Assembly: GCA_002409445.1 (NCBI GenBank)
Contig: DHNJ01000156.1
Location: 1-16,818, forward strand
Length of the DNA stretch: 16,818 nucleotides
Reading direction: 5' to 3'
Origin: Armatimonadetes bacterium UBA5419
Lineage (GTDB): Bacteria; Armatimonadota; UBA10988
Shown here: one piece after another, positions 13,376 through 16,818 of the stretch
Numbering within the stretch: position 1 is the stretch's first letter
Layout: each line of letters starts with the position of its first letter
Program-made: the position numbers and the translations under genes
Notes under the pieces: model-generated
The model's database searches: none
What the model saw: only the letters and a program-made list of their open reading frames with translations
What the model was told of the DNA's origin: nothing

Positions 13376-15484
13376 TCAGTCGACGCCGACCAGCCGCGCC
13401 GTGGCGGTCACCTGGTCCCAAGTGCCGCTGACGAAGACCGGCGTTTCGCCGACCTCGACCGTCAGCCGCCCGCCGACCGGCGCGACCGTCTCCAGCCGCC
13501 CGCTCGCATCCGAGATCTCGACCTCCGCCGCGTCCAGCACCAGGTCCACCTCGGCGCCGACCGGCGTGGCCCAAAGCACCAGCGTCCCGCGCCCGTCCGC
13601 CGCCGTGTACTCGTGGCCCGCGGCGGGATAGGGCAGCGCGAGGTCGCGGGTGAACGCCTTGTCCAGCAGCACGCGGTTCATCATCGCCGCCGCGACAAAC
13701 GGCTGCTTGGGCGTGAAGTCGAGGTTGATCAGCCCGAAGTTGTCCTCGTTGTAGGCCGGGTCGGTGCCGTCGTTCTGGAAGTCGTACCAGAAGATGGGGC
13801 CCATGTGCGGCTGGCTGCGCGCCAGGGTGAACATGCGCACCAGGTAATTGCCCGAAGTCTCCTCGCTGACGCCGCGGCCGTCGGCCTGGTTGGGCCAGCC
13901 GACCTCGGTCAGCCAGAGCGGCGCCTCGCCCAGGCCGTACTGGGCCATCAGCGCGCGCGTCTTCTGCAGGTCGGCGACGAACCCCGCCGCGTCGGGCGAG
14001 GCAGGGTAGCGATACGGATGCACACTCAGTGCGTCCATCCGCGTCCCGCCCGCCTCGAAAACCTCTTCGATGTACTTGAGGTCGACCCCGGCGGTGCACA
14101 GGCCGACGATCACCGCCTCCGGGTCGACCGCCTTAACCGCGTCGTAGGTGCGGTTGAGCAGCCGCGCGTAGGCCGCGGCGTCCGGCTCGGGCTTCCAGAA
14201 GCCGATGTTCGGCTCGTTCCAGACCTCCCAGTGGCGGATCTCGTCGCGATACTGCTCGTTCAGCGCGACCGCATAGCCGGTGAAGGCCTCCTGCGCCTCG
14301 TCGCTGGCGGGCGAGTTGCCCTCGTCATACAAGCCGTTGCCGTAGTCGAAGATGTAGAACCCGCGCAGCCCCGCCGCGCGGATGCCGCGCACGTAGTCGT
14401 CGCCGTATTCGGTGAAGTTGTACTCGCCGCGCACGCGCTCGACCCCGCCCCAGCCGTACTCGTCCCGCACCCAGCGACCGCCGATGCGCGCGAACAAGTC
14501 GTAGTTGCGCGGCAACTCGCCCTTGTGCTGGGCGAAGTGGAAGCAGGCACCGAAGAGGTTGGTGTCGACGTCGGTCTCGGCCGGCATCGGCGGCAGCGCG
14601 GCGAGCGTCGTGCTCGCGCGGTCCATGTCGCCGCCGACGGTCCACTGGACCACCGCGCGGTACAAGCCGTAGCGTGGCAGGGCGGGCAGCGTCACCGACT
14701 GCTCGGCACCCGGCGCGGGCACGGCAGCCAGCGGCTGGCGGCCGACGACGGCGCCGTCGGGCCCGAGCAGGGCGATCTCGGCGCTCGCGCCCGCCTCGGC
14801 CGCGCCGGCGTAGCTGACGACGACCGTCGGCTGCGCGCCCAGGTCGAGGACCTCGCCGGCCAGCAGCGGGCGGATGGCGAAGCGGTTCAGGTCGGCCGGC
14901 CGTGCGCCCTCCTCGCCCGCGGCGCGGGTGATCTCCCCCAGCGGGTCGACCGCCGGCTCGTACGGTGTGGTCAGCAGACTACTGAACCAAACGGTGTCGG
15001 TCGCCGGCCGCTGCGACTGGTCGACGAGCAGCGAATCGAAGCGGATCGGTTCGTCGAGGATGCCGTTGCCGTCGCCGCCCCAATGCTCGCCGCCCAGGCC
15101 GATCGGGCAGGCCATCAGCCGCCAGCCGGTGAAGTTGGTGCTGCCGAGGGTGAACTGGTGGGTCTCGCCGCCCGCATCGATCAGCCGCAGTCGCACCGAC
15201 TGGCCGCGCCCATCGCCCCGCACCCAGACGTAGAACTGGCCCGGCCGCGCGGGGAAGGTGTAATCGGTGCGGAAGCCGGCGTACTGCAAGCCGTCGGGCT
15301 CGGCGATAAACTCGTAATCGAGCCGGACGACGGTGCCGCGCTCGCCGCCGGGATCGACCTCGAGCCGGGTCGCGCTGCCCGGCTGCAGCCCCTCGCCGAC
15401 AATGGCTACCTCGCGCGGCTCGGCAAACTCCAGGACAACAGTCGGCACCGCGAGCACCAGCGTCGCGGCCAAGCTCAACACCAT
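13376..15484 (-). CDS. Secreted clan GH-A glycoside hydrolase (GH39/GH5-like) with N-terminal beta domains
   Basis: This 702-residue protein has the features of a retaining glycosidase of clan GH-A. The acid/base is Glu424 in HWEVWNEPN and the nucleophile Glu527 in PLWLTEVGWP, on beta-strands 4 and 7 of a TIM barrel (about 305-610). The N-terminal 300 residues are beta-rich: one region (about 15-170) resembles a carbohydrate-binding or galactose-binding-like fold, and another (about 200-300) an Ig-like domain. The last 90 residues are also beta-rich. The N terminus is hydrophobic (MVLSLAATLVLAVP) but has no basic residue, so export is likely but not certain. GGAG sits 9 nt before ATG 15484 and 6 nt before GTG 15487; TTG 15493 is too close to it, and a stop lies in frame shortly upstream. 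The polysaccharide substrate is unknown. Confidence 0.85.
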   Translation of the reverse strand: MVLSLAATLVLAVPTVVLEFAEPREVAIVGEGLQPGSATRLEVDPGGERGTVVRLDYEFIAEPDGLQYAGFRTDYTFPARPGQFYVWVRGDGRGQSVRLRLIDAGGETHQFTLGSTNFTGWRLMACPIGLGGEHWGGDGNGILDEPIRFDSLLVDQSQRPATDTVWFSSLLTTPYEPAVDPLGEITRAAGEEGARPADLNRFAIRPLLAGEVLDLGAQPTVVVSYAGAAEAGASAEIALLGPDGAVVGRQPLAAVPAPGAEQSVTLPALPRYGLYRAVVQWTVGGDMDRASTTLAALPPMPAETDVDTNLFGACFHFAQHKGELPRNYDLFARIGGRWVRDEYGWGGVERVRGEYNFTEYGDDYVRGIRAAGLRGFYIFDYGNGLYDEGNSPASDEAQEAFTGYAVALNEQYRDEIRHWEVWNEPNIGFWKPEPDAAAYARLLNRTYDAVKAVDPEAVIVGLCTAGVDLKYIEEVFEAGGTRMDALSVHPYRYPASPDAAGFVADLQKTRALMAQYGLGEAPLWLTEVGWPNQADGRGVSEETSGNYLVRMFTLARSQPHMGPIFWYDFQNDGTDPAYNEDNFGLINLDFTPKQPFVAAAMMNRVLLDKAFTRDLALPYPAAGHEYTAADGRGTLVLWATPVGAEVDLVLDAAEVEISDASGRLETVAPVGGRLTVEVGETPVFVSGTWDQVTATARLVGVD

Positions 15485-15566
15485 CACGGCCAACTCCTTC
15501 GCTCAGTGTACCCGACTCGAGGCGGCCGCGGTGCCGACGGTCGCCGCCAAACTGTGGACCTGGTCC

Positions 15567-15572
15567 TATAAT
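15567..15572 (+). promoter_or_regulatory. -10 box of the def-fmt operon
   Basis: A perfect TATAAT lies 28 nt before the GTG start of def. No convincing -35 hexamer is seen at 16-18 nt. The box overlaps an in-frame ATG (15571), which is why that ATG is not used as the def start: the transcript would begin at about 15579, after it. Confidence 0.5.
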
Positions 15573-15600
15573 GGCGCTATCTAGAGCATGGGGAACGGTC

Positions 15601-16287
15601 GTGGTACGACGAATTCGGTTGTTTGGTGAAGACATCCTCCGGCAGCGCGCCAAGCCGGTGAAGGCCATCGACGCCTCCGTGCGCCGGCTGATCGACGACC
15701 TGGTCGAGACGATGGAAGACGCCGAAGGCCTGGGGCTCGCCGCCACCCAAATCGGTGTGGCCAAGCGCGTCTTCGTCGCGCGCGACGGTGATCAGATCCT
15801 CGCCTTTGTCAACCCGACCATCGTCGCCCGCCACGGTCGCGAAGTCGGGCTCGAGGGCTGCCTCTCGCTGCCCGGGCTGCAGGGCAACGTGCCCCGCGCC
15901 AAGGAGATCACCATCCGCGCGCTAGACCGCGCCGGACGGACCATCTCGCACACCTTCACCGGCCTGGCCGCGCGCTGTTGCCAGCACGAGTACGACCACC
16001 TCAACGGTGTGATGTACGTCGACCACACCAAGGACCTCTTCTGGCTTGAAGCCGCCGCCGAGCGCGTCGACCTGCCCGAAGACGATGAGACCTCCGACCA
16101 CTGGGTCGACGAGGGTGGCCAGAGCATCCAGATCGTCCGCGTGCCCACCGACATCCGCGAGATCACCGACTACTACGCCGAGCTGATCGCCGACCTGGAT
16201 CTGGACGCCGCGGGCGAGCACCTGCTGGCCGAAGACGACGGGACCGCGCCGGCCACGGACGAAGTAACGGAGGACATCAGCGGGTGA
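15601..16287 (+). CDS. def: Peptide deformylase
   Basis: This metalloenzyme removes the formyl group from the N-terminal methionine of new proteins. All three motifs are present: GLGLAATQIG (43-52), EGCLSLPG with metal ligand Cys87, and QHEYDHLNG with His129, catalytic Glu130 and His133. At 228 residues it is longer than the usual 165-190. The extra part is an acidic tail (about 160-228, rich in Asp and Glu) of unknown role. The GTG at 15601 gives VVRRIRLFGEDILRQRAKPV, which lines up with the usual start of the family; GGGGAA lies about 5 nt upstream. An in-frame ATG at 15571 overlaps the promoter and is rejected. It is the first gene of an operon with fmt, which overlaps its stop codon. Confidence 0.96.
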   Translation: MVRRIRLFGEDILRQRAKPVKAIDASVRRLIDDLVETMEDAEGLGLAATQIGVAKRVFVARDGDQILAFVNPTIVARHGREVGLEGCLSLPGLQGNVPRAKEITIRALDRAGRTISHTFTGLAARCCQHEYDHLNGVMYVDHTKDLFWLEAAAERVDLPEDDETSDHWVDEGGQSIQIVRVPTDIREITDYYAELIADLDLDAAGEHLLAEDDGTAPATDEVTEDISG

Positions 16288-16818
16288 GTGTCGTGTTCAT
16301 GGGCACGCCCGCGCTGGCCCTGCCCTGCTTGGAAGCTGCCGCCGCCTGGGCTGCGCGCCGGGCCGCCCGGCTATCCGTGATCACCCAGCCCGACCGCCCC
16401 CGCGGCCGCTCGGGCCAGCCCCAGCCCTCGCCCGTCAAGGCCCGCGCGCTCGAACTGGGGGTTGAGATCCACCAGCCGCCGCGCCTCCGCGCCGACGCCG
16501 ACCTGCTCGCCGCGCTGGCCGCCGCGCCACCCCGCGTCATCGTCGTCGTCGCCTATGGCCAGCTGCTGCCGCCAGCGGTGCTCGAGGCGCCGGCGCTGGG
16601 CTGCGTCAACGTCCACTTCTCGGCCCTGCCCCGCTGGCGTGGCGCCGCGCCGGTCCAGCGCGCGATCATGGCCGGCGACACAACCACCGGCATCGACACG
16701 ATGCTGATGGACGTCGGACTCGACACTGGCCCGATCCTCCTGCACGAACCGACGCCCATCGGCGCCCACGAGACCGCGGGCGAACTCGCCGACCGCCTGG
16801 CCGCGCTCGCCCCCGACG
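16284..16818 (+). CDS. fmt: Methionyl-tRNA formyltransferase, partial at right edge
   Basis: This enzyme transfers a formyl group from 10-formyltetrahydrofolate to Met-tRNA(fMet). The visible 178 residues start VSVVFMGTPALALPCL, the standard beginning of the family, and contain NVHFSALPRWRGAAPVQRAI. The catalytic residues match E. coli Fmt positions shifted by one: Asn109, His111 and Asp147 (GLDTGPIL). The loop QPDRPRGRSGQPQPSPVK (35-52) corresponds to the tRNA acceptor-recognising loop. GTG at 16284 overlaps the def stop in a GTGA, with GGAGG 10 nt upstream, so the two genes are translationally coupled, as is common. The C-terminal domain lies beyond the window. Confidence 0.97.
   Translation, partial: MSVVFMGTPALALPCLEAAAAWAARRAARLSVITQPDRPRGRSGQPQPSPVKARALELGVEIHQPPRLRADADLLAALAAAPPRVIVVVAYGQLLPPAVLEAPALGCVNVHFSALPRWRGAAPVQRAIMAGDTTTGIDTMLMDVGLDTGPILLHEPTPIGAHETAGELADRLAALAPD

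Noticed and set aside
13220..15571. A 783-codon plus-strand open frame opposite the glycoside hydrolase and M48 genes
   Set aside because: The minus-strand frames have clear catalytic motifs (WNEPN, LTEVGW, HEVAH). The plus-strand translation is Arg/Ala/Val-rich without a domain pattern, the usual mirror of GC-rich codon bias.
15571..15600. In-frame ATG at 15571 as the start of def
   Set aside because: It overlaps the TATAAT box, so it would not be in the transcript; the GTG at 15601 matches the family N terminus and has a GGGGAA upstream.

Overview
The window is GC-rich bacterial chromosome from an organism I cannot place with confidence. A TolC-type outer-membrane protein, an adaptor lipoprotein and a Tat-exported protein point to a diderm with an outer membrane. 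Strong codon bias leaves long antisense shadow ORFs, which I ignored. Several promoters carry near-consensus sigma70-type -10 boxes, and two of them sit only 7 nt from an ATG, which suggests that leaderless transcripts may be used here. A less-studied diderm phylum is possible, but this is a guess.

Layout from left to right. (1) 1-3067, minus strand: the TolC-family outer-membrane factor followed by the 5' part of a periplasmic adaptor lipoprotein, the start of an efflux operon running off the left edge. Its upstream region has a promoter overlapped by an AT-rich palindrome that looks like an operator. (2) 3282-4298, plus strand: a Tat-signal TIM-barrel sugar isomerase/epimerase-like protein with its own promoter, a tiny candidate leader ORF and a strong shared terminator. 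(3) 4324-7111, minus strand: an oxidative-stress cluster perR, katA and a 1-Cys-type peroxiredoxin with an unusual cysteine-rich N terminus. (4) 7112-7423: a gene-free tract with dispersed repeats. (5) 7424-10007, minus strand: aroB overlapping, by 14 nt, a CoA-acylating aldehyde dehydrogenase of the PduP/EutE family whose N terminus looks like a microcompartment encapsulation peptide, with no shell gene in the window. (6) 10059-12060: an accessory patch with a possible HEPN-type defence gene, a HigA/ImmA-IrrE-like gene interrupted by an in-frame TAG, and a second tract of the same dispersed repeats. (7) 12061-15484, minus strand: a secreted clan GH-A-like glycoside hydrolase followed by an M48 metalloprotease. 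(8) 15567 to the right edge, plus strand: def and fmt, the N-formylmethionine cycle pair, overlapping by 4 nt; fmt is cut by the window edge.

Most genes are ordinary housekeeping or stress functions. The parts most worth a second look are the peroxiredoxin with its cysteines relocated, the orphan microcompartment-type aldehyde dehydrogenase fused to an aroB operon, the broken antitoxin/protease gene beside a possible HEPN gene, and the three-module dispersed repeat family shared by the two intergenic tracts. I found no tRNA, rRNA, CRISPR array or transposase.
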